Source: Hymenobacter psoromatis (GTDB lineage: Bacteria; Bacteroidota; Bacteroidia; Cytophagales; Hymenobacteraceae). Taken from it: a DNA stretch of 64,000 nt. The stretch lies in the NCBI RefSeq assembly GCF_020012125.1, contig NZ_JAIFAG010000003.1, forward strand, positions 19,704-83,703, given 5' to 3'. Both the position numbers and the translations under genes were made by a program. Positions 16,878 to 26,449 of the stretch are shown here, piece by piece. Every line of letters starts with the position of its first letter. The first letter of the stretch is position 1. The notes under the pieces are model-generated. The model did no database searches and was not told the origin of the DNA. It saw nothing but the letters and a program-made list of their open reading frames with translations.

Positions 16878-18974
16878 GTGTACGTTCCTGGCGGCCAGTG
16901 GCTAGCTCGGAAGGAAAACGGCAAGCTCGTGCGCGACACGCCGTGGGAAATAATCATTGAGGATGACGGCCACGGCATGAGCACGGAAGAGGTGAACGCC
17001 TTTTTCTTGACGATTGGTGGGGAGCGCAGAAATGACAGAAAGAGAGGTCCAAAATCAAGGGTGTTTGGCCGTGATGTCATGGGTCGCAAGGGTGTAGGAA
17101 AACTAGCCCCCTTCGGCATTTGCGAGAAAGTAGAAGTATGGACGGCTGGCGGTGAATCCATTAAGGGTGATGATGGAAAGGAGTACTATCAAGTATCGAA
17201 CTTCATCATGGACATCAACAACATCATGTCGCCCACCGATGCCCCTTATTACCCCGACCTAGGAAAAGAAGATGGGACGCTAGCTGAGCATACGGGCACC
17301 AGAATTACGTTGGCCGATTTTGCTCGTCGGCAAGTTCCCGAGATTAAAAGCATGCAGCGTCAGCTCGCACAACGATTCGGCATTACTAGCCCAAACTGGC
17401 GTCTTGAGCTGTACGATAACGCAGCCGGCGACACGACCGCCCATGAGGTCGGCAAGTTCGCCGTCAAGACCATGAAGCACACGAAAATACGCTTCGAAGC
17501 TCCCACTGGCACAGCCAGTGCCGAAGAGGGTAAGTTAGCACTTCGGTACGCCCTCGACCCCGACGGCGAAGAAAACCAAGGCATCGAAGCTGGCTTTACG
17601 TACGGTGGCCGGGTTTACCCCATCGCCGGCTGGATGGCCTACTCTGACCAGTCGTACCGAGACGACCTAATGGCTGGCGTGCGCATTTATTGCCGAGGTA
17701 AAATTGCCGCTCAAACAAATTTATTCAACAAGAAGTCGGGCTTTACGGGTGAATTTCAGGTACGCTCCTATTTGGTAGGCTATCTAGAGGCTGACTGGCT
17801 GGATGAGGAAGAGGACCTTATCCAAACAGACCGCAAAGACATTTTATGGTCTGAAGAACTTGGGCAACAGTTTGAAAAGTGGGGCCAGCGCGTCGTGTCT
17901 AGTATTGGTAGCCTCTCTTTGGAACCGATGCGTGAAAAAATGCTGATGGTTTTTAACGATACGTCGGACGTAAACAACCAAATCCAACACGCTTATCCTG
18001 GCCCTGAGCAAGGGCAAATCCGTCAGCAGGCTCGGGAACTTGCTACCATGTTTGCCCAACGAATGCGCGAGGACGAGGTGCGCAATCCCATTTCCATTCA
18101 GGCAACTATCAATACGGTAATAATGCTGGCTCCGCACATCACGCTGGACGACCAACTACGTAAGGCCGCCGCCGCTGTTGACACGCAGTTCTCTATGGTT
18201 TCCGGCATTTTGCAGATAGCGCAAATAGCAGAGCTTTCCTCTTTTGGTAGTATTGCATCGAAGCGAATCGACATCATCGACAAGCTTCATAATTTGAAAG
18301 ACGACCACACCGTTGACGAAGACCAATTGCAAGCCTTATTGGAAGAGGCTCCTTGGCTAGTAGACCCTCAATGGGCACCCGTTACTTCAAACAAATCGCT
18401 TGCTACTGTGCGTAAGCGCTTTGAGGAATTTTATTTCCACAAAACTGGTGAGGAAATATCCCTATCTAGACTCGACAACGATGGGCGAAAGAGAAAACGC
18501 CCTGATTTCGTATTGCTCGAGGAGGAGCGTTCCATCCAACTAGTCGAAATTAAAAAGCCTGGGCATGAATTTGATAACACTGATATGGCCAGGTTAGTCA
18601 ATTACTTCGAGTACATGGACGAGTTCATGAATGACCCAGGCAACCAAAGTTTCTTACGCGGCTACGGAAACAGTTATCAGATTACGCTCGTGTGCGATGG
18701 CACTAAGTTGACTAGCGTAAGCAAAAGAGCTTACGAGGAGTTAGTTACCAATGGAAGACTCATCCAACATAATTGGTCCGCTTTCTTAACGAGAACCCAG
18801 CGTGTGCATCGCGACTTTATTGAGGAGGCGCAACGCCAAAAACTATTCGTTTCGCAACGCATTCATCCTGAGGTTCCAATGCTAGATATAGCACAAGTAA
18901 CTGCTGCACTGATGCCTCGGCCCCAGACTGACGAAAGTGCCCCTAATGTTATCACTGACGAACCCATAGCGTAA
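16878..18974 (+). CDS. 3' fragment of MORC/MutL-like GHKL ATPase (main part)
   Basis: The frame from a GTG at 16878 encodes 698 residues. It carries GHKL motifs G1 (IIIEDDGHGMS, ~26-36) and G2 (GRKGVGKLAPFG, near 73) but lacks the N-box Asn left in the 5' fragment. The C-terminal part has an endonuclease-like segment, RPDFVLLEEERSIQLVEIKK (about residue 540), which fits a PD-(D/E)XK-type core. ATPases of this kind beside Vsr and a cytosine methyltransferase belong to the restriction-associated MutL/MORC group described by Iyer, Abhiman and Aravind. Without the N-box it should not bind ATP, so the system is probably inactive here. The methyltransferase starts 24 nt downstream. Confidence 0.85.
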   Translation: MYVPGGQWLARKENGKLVRDTPWEIIIEDDGHGMSTEEVNAFFLTIGGERRNDRKRGPKSRVFGRDVMGRKGVGKLAPFGICEKVEVWTAGGESIKGDDGKEYYQVSNFIMDINNIMSPTDAPYYPDLGKEDGTLAEHTGTRITLADFARRQVPEIKSMQRQLAQRFGITSPNWRLELYDNAAGDTTAHEVGKFAVKTMKHTKIRFEAPTGTASAEEGKLALRYALDPDGEENQGIEAGFTYGGRVYPIAGWMAYSDQSYRDDLMAGVRIYCRGKIAAQTNLFNKKSGFTGEFQVRSYLVGYLEADWLDEEEDLIQTDRKDILWSEELGQQFEKWGQRVVSSIGSLSLEPMREKMLMVFNDTSDVNNQIQHAYPGPEQGQIRQQARELATMFAQRMREDEVRNPISIQATINTVIMLAPHITLDDQLRKAAAAVDTQFSMVSGILQIAQIAELSSFGSIASKRIDIIDKLHNLKDDHTVDEDQLQALLEEAPWLVDPQWAPVTSNKSLATVRKRFEEFYFHKTGEEISLSRLDNDGRKRKRPDFVLLEEERSIQLVEIKKPGHEFDNTDMARLVNYFEYMDEFMNDPGNQSFLRGYGNSYQITLVCDGTKLTSVSKRAYEELVTNGRLIQHNWSAFLTRTQRVHRDFIEEAQRQKLFVSQRIHPEVPMLDIAQVTAALMPRPQTDESAPNVITDEPIA

Positions 18975-18998
18975 TTTTGGAAATGTTTTTAGTTCGCC

Positions 18999-20366
18999 AT
19001 GCAAGCTGTTAGCCTTTTTTCCAACTGTGGAGCCGGTGATGTTGGCTACCGCCGAGCCGGCTTTGGCTTCAAAATCATGGCCGAGTTGGAGCGCCAACGT
19101 TTGGAAGTGTGTAAGTTGAACCACCCCCGTGCCATTGGCATCGCCGGCGACCTGCGCAAAACCTGGCGCGACGTCGTAATGGATTGGTTTTTCCGGCGGA
19201 CCCGCACCGAGCGGCCCGATTTGCTCTGCGCCTGTCCCCCCTGCCAGGGCATGAGTTCGGCCCGCTCGGGCATGGGCCGGGGCGACAACCCCGAGCATGG
19301 GGCCCGCGACCAGCGCAACCTGCTGGTGGAAGTAGTAGCCGACGTCATTCAGTGCCTGCGCCCCCGCATGGTGGTGCTCGAAAACGTGCCGCAGTTCCTC
19401 ACCAAGCTCGTGCCGCACCCCGAAACGGGCCGGGGCATTTCAGCCCCGCGCCTGCTGCTGGAGCGCATTGGAGCGGAGTACTACTTCTTTCCCGTCATCG
19501 TAGACTTGGCCGACTACGGCGTGCCTCAAACGCGTAAGCGCTGCTTCATTACGCTCATCCGGCGCGGCGAGCCGGCACTGGATGCCCTCATTGCGCAGGG
19601 CCTTACGCCTTTTCCGGCTCTCACGCACGCCGGCAACCGCGTCAGCTTCGGGCAGCACTTCCAGGAGCACCCCCTGCCCCCGCTCGACCCGCGCTGGGAC
19701 CACACCGCCACCACGCCTGGAGACCGGCTGCACTCCGTAGGCCGCTGGGCCGAAGACGACCGCCGCTACCTTATGACGGCTGCCACAGCTCCGAACGGTG
19801 GCAGCGCCTGGGACAACACGCAGTGTGAAAGTAACTGCGACAACTCCCAGCAAGTTATTGGTCCTAACGACCACGCGTGCCCGCAGTGCGGCCAACCGCT
19901 ATTACGGCCCATCGTGCGCGAGAAGGATGGCACGGTGCGGCTCATCAACGGCTTTCGCAGCTCTAGCTACCGCCGCATGAGTGAACACGCCGTCGCCTCC
20001 ACGGTCACAACGGCCAGCGGCCACCTGGGCAGCGACATCAACATTCATCCCACAGAGCACCGCCTGCTCAGCGTGCGCGAGTGCGCCCGGCTTCAGACCT
20101 TTCCTGACGATTTTAAGTGGGGCGAAGTACTGGCTAAGGGAGCACTGGGTAAAATCCGGCAGATGATTGGCGAAGCCGTACCACCACGCTTCACTGAGCT
20201 GCATGGCAACGTGTTACGGCACTTACTACGCGGTGAAATCCCGCCCGTAGCGGAAATGATGCCCGCCAACCACCGGTGTCACCAGCGCGGCGTTACAAAG
20301 TTTGGCGTTACCCAGCAGCTACAACTAGCCCTAGCTACTCCTCCTGCTGACGATTGCACGGCGTAA
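18999..20366 (+). CDS. DNA (cytosine-5) methyltransferase
   Basis: The 455-residue enzyme transfers a methyl group from SAM to C5 of cytosine. Motif I is LFSNCGAGDVGYRRAGF (~6-22). Motif IV, with the catalytic Cys, is CPPCQGMSS (~79-87). Motif VI is VLENVPQF (~126), motif VIII is QTRKRCF (~177), and motifs IX-X lie near SVRECARLQTFPDDF. A four-Cys zinc-ribbon-like insert (CESNC ... CPQCGQ, ~273-303) lies before the last motifs and may belong to target recognition. It follows the split ATPase by 24 nt, probably in one operon. Its intact state while the ATPase is broken would leave a methylation-only locus. Confidence 0.95.
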   Translation: MQAVSLFSNCGAGDVGYRRAGFGFKIMAELERQRLEVCKLNHPRAIGIAGDLRKTWRDVVMDWFFRRTRTERPDLLCACPPCQGMSSARSGMGRGDNPEHGARDQRNLLVEVVADVIQCLRPRMVVLENVPQFLTKLVPHPETGRGISAPRLLLERIGAEYYFFPVIVDLADYGVPQTRKRCFITLIRRGEPALDALIAQGLTPFPALTHAGNRVSFGQHFQEHPLPPLDPRWDHTATTPGDRLHSVGRWAEDDRRYLMTAATAPNGGSAWDNTQCESNCDNSQQVIGPNDHACPQCGQPLLRPIVREKDGTVRLINGFRSSSYRRMSEHAVASTVTTASGHLGSDINIHPTEHRLLSVRECARLQTFPDDFKWGEVLAKGALGKIRQMIGEAVPPRFTELHGNVLRHLLRGEIPPVAEMMPANHRCHQRGVTKFGVTQQLQLALATPPADDCTA

Positions 20367-20439
20367 GCCTAGCCTACCTAGTTTTAAGCCCAGCGCGTGA
20401 AGACACTCTCTTATGCGCTGGGCTTTAATTTACCCACCG

Positions 20440-20760
20440 ATAGAATTAACCTACCAGCTGCGCCTCAACCGCCTGGCCAGCGACAGCACCGCCCAAATCT
20501 AGCTTACCACCTGGTGGGAGGGCCACTGCCTGCGCCTAGGCACCGGGGTCGTGGTGAGGCCCGAGCACTGGGACGACGAACTGCACCAGGTACGCGCCCA
20601 GCGCGGCACGCCCCACGCCAGCATTAACCCGCGCCCACGAGGCCGCCGCGGCCGCCCTGGAAACGGCCCGCAAGCTGCTCAAGGACGAACTCAAAGCTGC
20701 CGTGGACATGGCCCTGCCCCTAGCGTCCGTCGTGGTGCAGGCCAAATGTCGAAGCTTTTT
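20440..20760 (+). pseudogene. N-terminal fragment of a tyrosine integrase
   Basis: A frame starting at TYQLRLNRLAS continues, after an in-frame TAG near 20499, as LTTWWEGHCLRLGTGVVVRP and EHWDDELHQVRA. After a frameshift near 20637 it reads AAALETARKLLKDELKAAVD. This is the arm-type DNA-binding region of Bacteroidota phage or transposon integrases. No catalytic domain follows. A C-terminal catalytic-domain fragment of the same kind of integrase is at 37480-37781. Confidence 0.65.
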
Positions 20761-20906
20761 CATTCCCCTGGCAGTCGCAACCCCTGCTCATAATCTTCCA
20801 GCGGCACTGAGCTACTGAAGCTAGAATTAACGAAACAAAAAAGCCCCGGCCGAAATGGCGCGGGACCCTTTTAGTTCTATATGTGCCACAGCTCTACCCC
20901 GTCCAG

Positions 20907-21720
20907 TGAGGTGGTCTAGCTAGGCCAGACAGAACTGGGACGTGGTTTTAAGTTGGGTTTCGAAGTGGTTGGGTGAGCAGTAGCCGAGGGCGGAATGCCG
21001 GCGTTCGGCGTTGTAGTAGGCGATGTGGTGACTGATTTCGAGCTTGGCTTCGGCCAGGCCGGGGAAGTAGCCGCCGTCGAGTGGTTCGGCCTTGAAACGG
21101 CTCCAGAAGGATTCGGCATGGGCGTTATCGTAGCAGTTACCCCGCCGGCTCATGCTTTGCACGGCGCCGTGTTGGGCAACCAAGGCTTTAAAGCGGGTGG
21201 CCGTGTACTGGCTGCCTTGGTCGGAGTGCACGACGAGCCCGGCCGGGGGCCGGCGCACGGCCAGGGCGCGACGCAAGGCCTCGCTGACCAGGCCCTCGGG
21301 CATGGCGAGAGCGCATGTCCCAGCCCACAATTTTTCGCGAGCAGCGGTCGAGCCAGACGGCCAGGTAGAGCCAGCCGCCGCCCTGGCGGGGCAGGTAGGT
21401 GATGTCGCCCACCCACACCCGGTTGGGGGTGGTGGGGGCAGGCTGGCCCAGCAAGCGGTTAGGCGTGGCGCGCACGGCCGGGTCCGAATCGGTGGTGCGC
21501 GGTACAAACGAGCGCGGCTGCTGCGCCCGCAGGCCGTGGGCTTTGAGCACGCGGCGGATGCGCCAGCGGCCCACGGCGTGGCCTTGGGCCTGCACTTCCG
21601 CCCGTAACCGACGAGTGCCGTAGCGCTGGCTGTGGTAGGCAAACGCTTCGCGCACGGCCACTTGCCAGGCTGGTTCGGCGGCCGGCAGCTGGGGGCGGCG
21701 CTGCCAGACTTAGTACGCGG
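20907..21720 (-). pseudogene. IS3-family orfB, frameshifted (element 1)
   Basis: Minus-strand pieces give an IS3/IS150-type integrase: RYGTRRLRAEVQAQGHAVGR, then NRVWVGDITYLPRQGGGW (first Asp), then, in another frame, LVVHSDQGSQYTATRFKALV (second Asp) and RRGNCYDNAHAESFWSRFK (Glu). The frame break is near 21310, and a TAA near 21712 interrupts the N-terminal part. An end repeat TGAGGTGGTC is visible at 20907-20916. The element is a close relative of the intact IS3 at 22188-23456. Confidence 0.8.
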
Positions 21721-21798
21721 CCGGGGCCACGCGCAGCACCTGGCAGAGCTGGCGCACGGGCACGTGGGCGGCGCGCTGGGCGATGTGCTGGTAGGTGC

Positions 21799-22050
21799 TC
21801 ACCGGGTCGGTTGGCCGAAGATGACCAAGGCTTTTTTTAAAATATCGAGCTCCTGCTCGGCGCGCTTCAGCCGGGCGCGCAGGGCCCGGACCTCCGGGTC
21901 ACGGGCCACTTCCTCACTGCCCACTTCAGCCACGAGCTGCGCTTGCTGCCAGCGGTAGAGCAGCTTGGGGCTGATGCCCAACTGCCGCGCGGCGGCCTGC
22001 GTGCTGCGGCTCTCGCCGGCCAAGCGCAGCGCTTCGGCCTTGAAGTGACC
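21799..22050 (-). pseudogene. IS3-family orfA, 5'-truncated (element 1)
   Basis: The frame encodes the helix-turn-helix protein of the same IS3 element: FKAEALRLAGESRSTQAAAR, LGISPKLLYRWQQ, and a C-terminal leucine-zipper-like segment (LKRAEQELDILKKALVIF). The usual first ~15 residues are missing upstream of about 22050, where unrelated sequence begins, so the left end of the element is lost. Confidence 0.7.
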
Positions 22051-22238
22051 TTACCCCAGTGAAAGGTCCGCCAGCATTCACACGGCGAAAGCTTTCTAGG
22101 AAATAGTATCAATCCGCACACACCTCTGCCACTGGGCGAGCCAATACGGCAGCGTGGGCAACCTCTAATTGACCCGATTCGGTTCTGTGAGGTGGTCGGG
22201 TAAATGTGGACAGAATAGGGTCTTATCTTTCGAACGTC

Positions 22239-22547
22239 ATGAAAGACAGCCCCCAACCTAGCAAACGCCGGCGTTATGATGCCGCCTTCCGGGCCGAAGC
22301 CCTGCGCTTGGCCAGTGAAAGTCGCTCAACCCAGGCCGCAGCACGCGCCCTGAATATCGACACCAAACGCATTTATAAGTGGCAAAAGGAAGTGCTCACA
22401 CCACTGGCCGCCGCTCGTGGGACGGAACTGGACCCAGCCACCGCCGCCGAGCTGCGCCAGCTGCGGGCCGCCAATCGGCGGCAGGCGCAGGAGTTGGAAA
22501 TTTTAAAAAAAGCCATCGCCATCTTCTCACAGACACCGGACCAATGA
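22239..22547 (+). CDS. IS3-family orfA (helix-turn-helix subunit)
   Basis: This gene encodes the DNA-binding part of the IS3 transposase. The ATG at 22239 (MKDSPQPSKRRRYDAAFRAE) is preferred over an in-frame one 33 nt upstream, because homology begins there. The helix-turn-helix reads LASESRSTQAAARALNIDTK, and the C-terminal zipper reads ELEILKKAIAIF. A run TTTTAAAAAAAGCC near 22501-22513 fits the programmed -1 frameshift site that makes the OrfAB fusion. The stop overlaps the orfB ATG as ATGA. Confidence 0.9.
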   Translation: MKDSPQPSKRRRYDAAFRAEALRLASESRSTQAAARALNIDTKRIYKWQKEVLTPLAAARGTELDPATAAELRQLRAANRRQAQELEILKKAIAIFSQTPDQ

Positions 22548-23443
22548 GCCGCTACCGTTTTATCGAGGCGCAGCGGAACCAGTACCCCGTGCGGCTACTC
22601 TGCCAGCTGGTGGAGGTACCGGCCAGCGGCTACTACGCCTGGCAACGGGTTCAACAGCAAGCAGTAAATCGGCCAGAACCAGCTTGGGAAACGGCGCTGC
22701 TCAAGGTCTTCGGGGTCCATAAGCGCTGTTATGGCACGCGCCGCCTCCAAGTAGCGCTACGAAAAAAGGGGCACCGGGTGGGTCGTCAGCGCCTGCGGGC
22801 GGCCATGCGCCGCCGGGGCCTGCATGCGCTCCAGCCGAAAGCGTTTACGCCGCGCACCACCGACTCGACGCACGGGCTGCGGTGCGCCCCGAACCGGCTG
22901 TTGGACCAGCCCAAGCCCACGCAGGCCAACCGCGTCTGGGTCAGTGACATCACCTACCTACCCTTGGCCAACGGCGACTGGGCCTATCTGTGCGCTTTTC
23001 AGGATATGGCCAGTAAGCTGGTAGTGGGCTGGCAGGTTGGGGCGACGATGCCCGAAGAGCTGGTGACCAGCGCCTTACAAAGGGCCTTTTGGGCGCAGTC
23101 GCCCATGCCGGGCCTCCTGGCTCACTCGGACCGCGGTGGGCAGTACTGCGGCAACGCCTATCGGCAATTGCTGCACGACCACCAGGCGGTGCGCTCGCAG
23201 AGCCGACGTGGCGACTGCTATGATAACGCGCAGGCCGAAAGTCTGTGGTCCCGCCTTAAAACGGAGGTCCTGGAAGTCCGCGAGCGGCCCGTTTTTGCTG
23301 ACCTAGCGGACGCACAGGCCAGCGTCGCCGAATATTTTGACTACTACAATCACGAGCGCCTGCATTCCAGCATCAACTACCAGACACCCTATCATACTCA
23401 TCAACAGCTTCTTCAACTTAATGCCCTAAACTGTCCAGCATAA
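22544..23443 (+). CDS. IS3-family orfB (integrase core)
   Basis: The frame carries an N-terminal HTH_21 region (KRCYGTRRLQVALRKKGHRV). The DDE core follows: NRVWVSDITYLPLANGDW (Asp), LLAHSDRGGQYCGNAYRQLL (Asp) and SRRGDCYDNAQAESLWSRLK (Glu). The C-terminal YYNHERLHSSINYQTP block is intact. It overlaps orfA at ATGA and is probably made mainly as an OrfAB fusion. The length, about 299 residues, is normal for the family, so this copy may be active. Confidence 0.92.
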   Translation: MSRYRFIEAQRNQYPVRLLCQLVEVPASGYYAWQRVQQQAVNRPEPAWETALLKVFGVHKRCYGTRRLQVALRKKGHRVGRQRLRAAMRRRGLHALQPKAFTPRTTDSTHGLRCAPNRLLDQPKPTQANRVWVSDITYLPLANGDWAYLCAFQDMASKLVVGWQVGATMPEELVTSALQRAFWAQSPMPGLLAHSDRGGQYCGNAYRQLLHDHQAVRSQSRRGDCYDNAQAESLWSRLKTEVLEVRERPVFADLADAQASVAEYFDYYNHERLHSSINYQTPYHTHQQLLQLNALNCPA

Positions 23444-23459
23444 TCGGACCACCTCACTG

Positions 23460-23763
23460 CACCCTGTCGGCTCGCGATAGAGCGCGTAGAGATAGGCACC
23501 GTGCGCTAGCGGGTGGGCATCAGGAATTGTGGCGAGGTACTGCTGCGCCTGCATGTAGAGGCCATAAGCACTTAGCCCAATTTCTAGCAGGTCGGGCGTG
23601 GGTAACAGGTCGGCCTGCACCTACTCGTCAAGTTCAGCGAGCACGCGTCCGGCGAGTAGCTGCTGGTCGGCTTCGCCGAGCTGAGCCAGCTTTTCGGGCG
23701 CAAGGTCAGGCAGGACAACCGCAAGCGAGAGGGCGCCGGGTGTTGCCAGGGCTAGGTATTGGG
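23460..23763 (-). pseudogene. Fragment of a hypothetical gene between two IS elements
   Basis: A minus-strand frame is open across the gap between the IS3 and IS481 elements except for one in-frame TAG at 23621-23623. It reads LAPEKLAQLGEADQQLLAGR, then GLSAYGLYMQAQQYLATIPD. Both ends are cut by the IS elements. It weakly resembles the plasmid accessory proteins at 48973-49536 and 50087-50650. No function can be given. Confidence 0.5.
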
Positions 23764-23767
23764 CTAG

Positions 23768-24784
23768 GTGTATAGTCCCAGGATGTGATGGAGGGCTTTT
23801 TACGACCGAACTTCGCCAGCACTTATGGGACAATTACCTCACGGCAGCGCCCGCACAACGCCGGCAGTACGACGCAGCATCCAGCAAAGTCAGGAAAGCG
23901 CACAAAGCTTAGCGAAGCGTTATGGGGTCAATGTGAAGACGGTGACCAAGTGGCGTAACCGGCGCACGAGCACCGACGCGCCGATGGGGCCAAAGCCGGT
24001 TTCCACCGTCCTTACGGCCGAGCAGGAAGCCGGCGCGGTCGCTTTTCGCCAGCAGACCCAACTACCACTCGATGACTGCCTCTACGCTTTGCAGGAAATG
24101 CGCCTAAGCATTTGGGACCATCCCGCAGCTCTCGCGTTCGGCCCTGCACCGCCTCTTCCAACGCCACGGCATTAGTCGCCTACCGGCCCCGGCCCCAGCC
24201 GAGAAGAAAAAGAAATTTAAGGACTACCCGATTGGCTACCTGCACGTGGACTTTGCCGAAGTGCATACCGAAGAAGGCCGCGTCTACCTCTTCGTCGCCA
24301 TTGACCGCACCAGCAAGCTGGCCTTCGCCGAACTCCACCCCCGCGCCACGAAACTGCTGGCCGCCGACTTTTTGCGCCGGGTACTGGCCGCCATCCCCTA
24401 CAAAGTGCATAAAGTACTGACTGACAATGGCACTCAATTCGGCAACATGCCCCACCAGGTGTACGCTTGGCGGCACATTTTTGACCGCGTCTGCGACGAG
24501 CACGGCATCGAGCACCGTTTTACCAAGCCCGCTCATCCTTGGACTAATGGGCAGGTCGAGCGCTTTAACCGCACCCTGAAAGAGGCCACGGTGCGCCAGT
24601 ATCACTACCAGACCACGGCCCAACTCAATGAGCACCTGCAAGCCTTTTTATTGGCTTATAACCACGGTAAACGCCTTAAACGGTTACGGGGCAAAACCCC
24701 GCACGAATTTATTTGCCAACAATGGCACTTAAACCCGACTACTTTTATCCGTGACCCCACCCACCTCACCCTGGGACTATACAC
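23768..24784 (+). mobile_element. IS481-family element with CTAG target duplication
   Basis: The ends GTGTATAGTCCCAGG (23768-23782) and CCTGGGACTATACAC (24770-24784) are perfect inverted repeats. CTAG flanks both sides (23764-23767, 24785-24788). CTAG is the known preferred target of IS481. The element is 1017 bp and holds one frameshifted transposase gene. Confidence 0.85.
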
Positions 24785-24788
24785 CTAG
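23825..24788 (+). pseudogene. IS481-family transposase, frameshifted
   Basis: The N-terminal part (to about 24110) has a helix-turn-helix (LAKRYGVNVKTVTKWRNR). In a second frame, it continues as SRSALHRLFQRHGISRLP and the DDE core: YLHVDFAEVHTEEGRVYLFV (Asp), KVLTDNGTQFG (Asp), and KPAHPWTNGQVERFNRTLKE (Glu). The frames differ by one base and must be joined near 24110-24120. The stop codon TAG uses part of the CTAG target repeat. The copy is inactive unless the break is a sequence error. Confidence 0.85.
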
Positions 24789-25039
24789 AGTAAGCTCAGC
24801 CCAAGAAATGGGTAGGGTAATAGCAGGGCTCTGCTGGTCGGTCATGTTGCTAGAAATAAGTTCGTTATTTCAAAGCTATCGACTACTTTTAGGTACTCCT
24901 AGGATGAGTGGGTCTTTTGTGGCACAGCGCCCAAACAGGCACAAAATAGCCTCTGACTTAGCCTGCCTGAGATTCAGTGCTAGCACCGAATTCTAAGCTG
25001 TGATCAGGTAGTACGTTTGAGAAAATATCTTTTCGCAAT

Positions 25040-26155
25040 ATGAACCGCCTTATTTCTTCCTCCATTCTGGTAGCATTTTCAGCCGCTGCTTTAGTTGTCA
25101 ATGCACAAGCGCCGGCAACTTCTAATAGTCTTAATGATTGTTTTGGAGAGAAACGCGCTATAAAGATTGATCGGAATATGCCTTACATACTTGTAAAGCT
25201 GGGTGATGCTGAAGGCGAATTTGTAGTAGACTTTGCTAGTAATGTGACATCTATAGACCCAGCAGGGTTTAAGCAGGGAATAAAACCAGTGCCAAATAAT
25301 GGAAATTCTATATCATATGAATTTTCATATTATTTTGATAGATTTGATTTCTTTGGTCGTACTGGTGCAGTCAAGCTTATTGCCAGAAAAACGACAGTTA
25401 ATAACACCGACTTACAACAAGCTGGAATACTAGGCACGGATTTCTTTATGGAGTTTGTCTTTACGTTAGACTACGTAAATAAATTCTTATATAAGTCAAA
25501 AAAAGAAGCATTTTGCACTGACGAAGCCTTGATGAAAGCTGGTTTTAAACCTGTATCAACAGACGGTTATTATGCGGATAACTTTAGCCGACTTAAGGAT
25601 CCTGCTACAACTATCAACGTGCCAACAGTCCCTGTCAAAATAGGTGGTATTACAGCTATCGCGCAACTTGACCCAGCTTATGACGATAGCGTTTATCCGC
25701 ATACCGTTAACGTGAACCTTGCATTTTTTAACGCAATTAAGTCAGCCGGTATTCCTCTAATAGAAGTAAAAAATATAAATTTGACTATGTGTAATGGTAG
25801 TAGTGATAAGGGTACTGCGTACCGCCTCGGGCCTGGTTATGATTTTGAAGTAATAGGCGTTGATGGCAAACCCGCATCAGTAGAACACAATGCATTTATT
25901 TTTGTGAAGGATGGCACTACCTCGCAGGGATGTTCGGGTATTGGTACATGGCCTAATGCAGCAGCTCAAATCGGAGCTTCGTTTTTAATTGGCTATAAAC
26001 AAATAGTTTTTGACCCCTTTAGCTCTAGAGTATGGTTTGCTGGCTCTACTGAGCCAAAACAACAGAACCAGCAATACCCGATAAGTGAGCAACAATTAAA
26101 AAATCAGCAACTGGATACACCAAGGCAACAAAAAAAAATGCAACGAAATCTTTAA
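25040..26155 (+). CDS. Secreted retropepsin-like protein with altered active site
   Basis: The 371-residue product has a signal peptide (residues 1 to ~23, ending VNAQA). It has two lobe-like segments typical of retropepsin-type aspartic peptidases. The first reads YILVKLGDAEGEFVVDFASN and the second VKIGGITAIAQLDPAYDDS. The usual catalytic triplet D-T/S-G is replaced by DFAS and DPAY, so peptidase activity is doubtful. The C-terminal ~35 residues are Gln/Asn-rich (KQQNQQYPISEQQL). It is more AT-rich than its surroundings, lies right after an IS481, and is followed 44 nt later by another small secreted Gln-rich protein, probably in one transcript. Confidence 0.75.
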   Translation: MNRLISSSILVAFSAAALVVNAQAPATSNSLNDCFGEKRAIKIDRNMPYILVKLGDAEGEFVVDFASNVTSIDPAGFKQGIKPVPNNGNSISYEFSYYFDRFDFFGRTGAVKLIARKTTVNNTDLQQAGILGTDFFMEFVFTLDYVNKFLYKSKKEAFCTDEALMKAGFKPVSTDGYYADNFSRLKDPATTINVPTVPVKIGGITAIAQLDPAYDDSVYPHTVNVNLAFFNAIKSAGIPLIEVKNINLTMCNGSSDKGTAYRLGPGYDFEVIGVDGKPASVEHNAFIFVKDGTTSQGCSGIGTWPNAAAQIGASFLIGYKQIVFDPFSSRVWFAGSTEPKQQNQQYPISEQQLKNQQLDTPRQQKKMQRNL

Positions 26156-26199
26156 TGTGATACGTCTTTCCTAATAAGTCAAATATCAATTCATCTGCC

Positions 26200-26436
26200 A
26201 TGAAAAAGACAATTGCTTTCCCGTTCCTCTTTCTCTGTCTACAGCAGACGCACGCGCAAGCAGCTCAGCAGGCACCACAGCAAACGGCGCCTAATACAAG
26301 CACAAATGTGAGTACCGTACCTCAAGGTGTACCACAGCAATCAACTGCCAATCAACATACATATATGCGCAGTGGGGAAAAGCATGGGAATCGGGAAGCT
26401 AAAAAACATTTGCCAGGTCGGAAAAAACATAGCTAA
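26200..26436 (+). CDS. Small secreted Gln-rich protein
   Basis: The 78-residue product starts with a clear signal peptide (MKKTIAFPFLFLCLQQTHAQ). A low-complexity Gln/Thr/Pro/Asn region follows, and the tail is basic (EAKKHLPGRKKHS). It starts 44 nt after the retropepsin-like gene. The mature peptide of about 58 residues looks disordered. No family is recognised. Confidence 0.65.
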   Translation: MKKTIAFPFLFLCLQQTHAQAAQQAPQQTAPNTSTNVSTVPQGVPQQSTANQHTYMRSGEKHGNREAKKHLPGRKKHS

Positions 26437-26449
26437 TAAGCGCCAGAGG

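Larger units (their letters stand above)
22188..23456 (+). mobile_element. Intact IS3-family element (1269 bp)
   Basis: The ends TGAGGTGGTC (22188-22197) and GACCACCTCA (23447-23456) are inverted repeats. CTG flanks both sides (22185-22187 and 23457-23459) as a 3-bp target duplication. The two genes overlap in the manner typical of the IS150-like branch. Confidence 0.88.
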
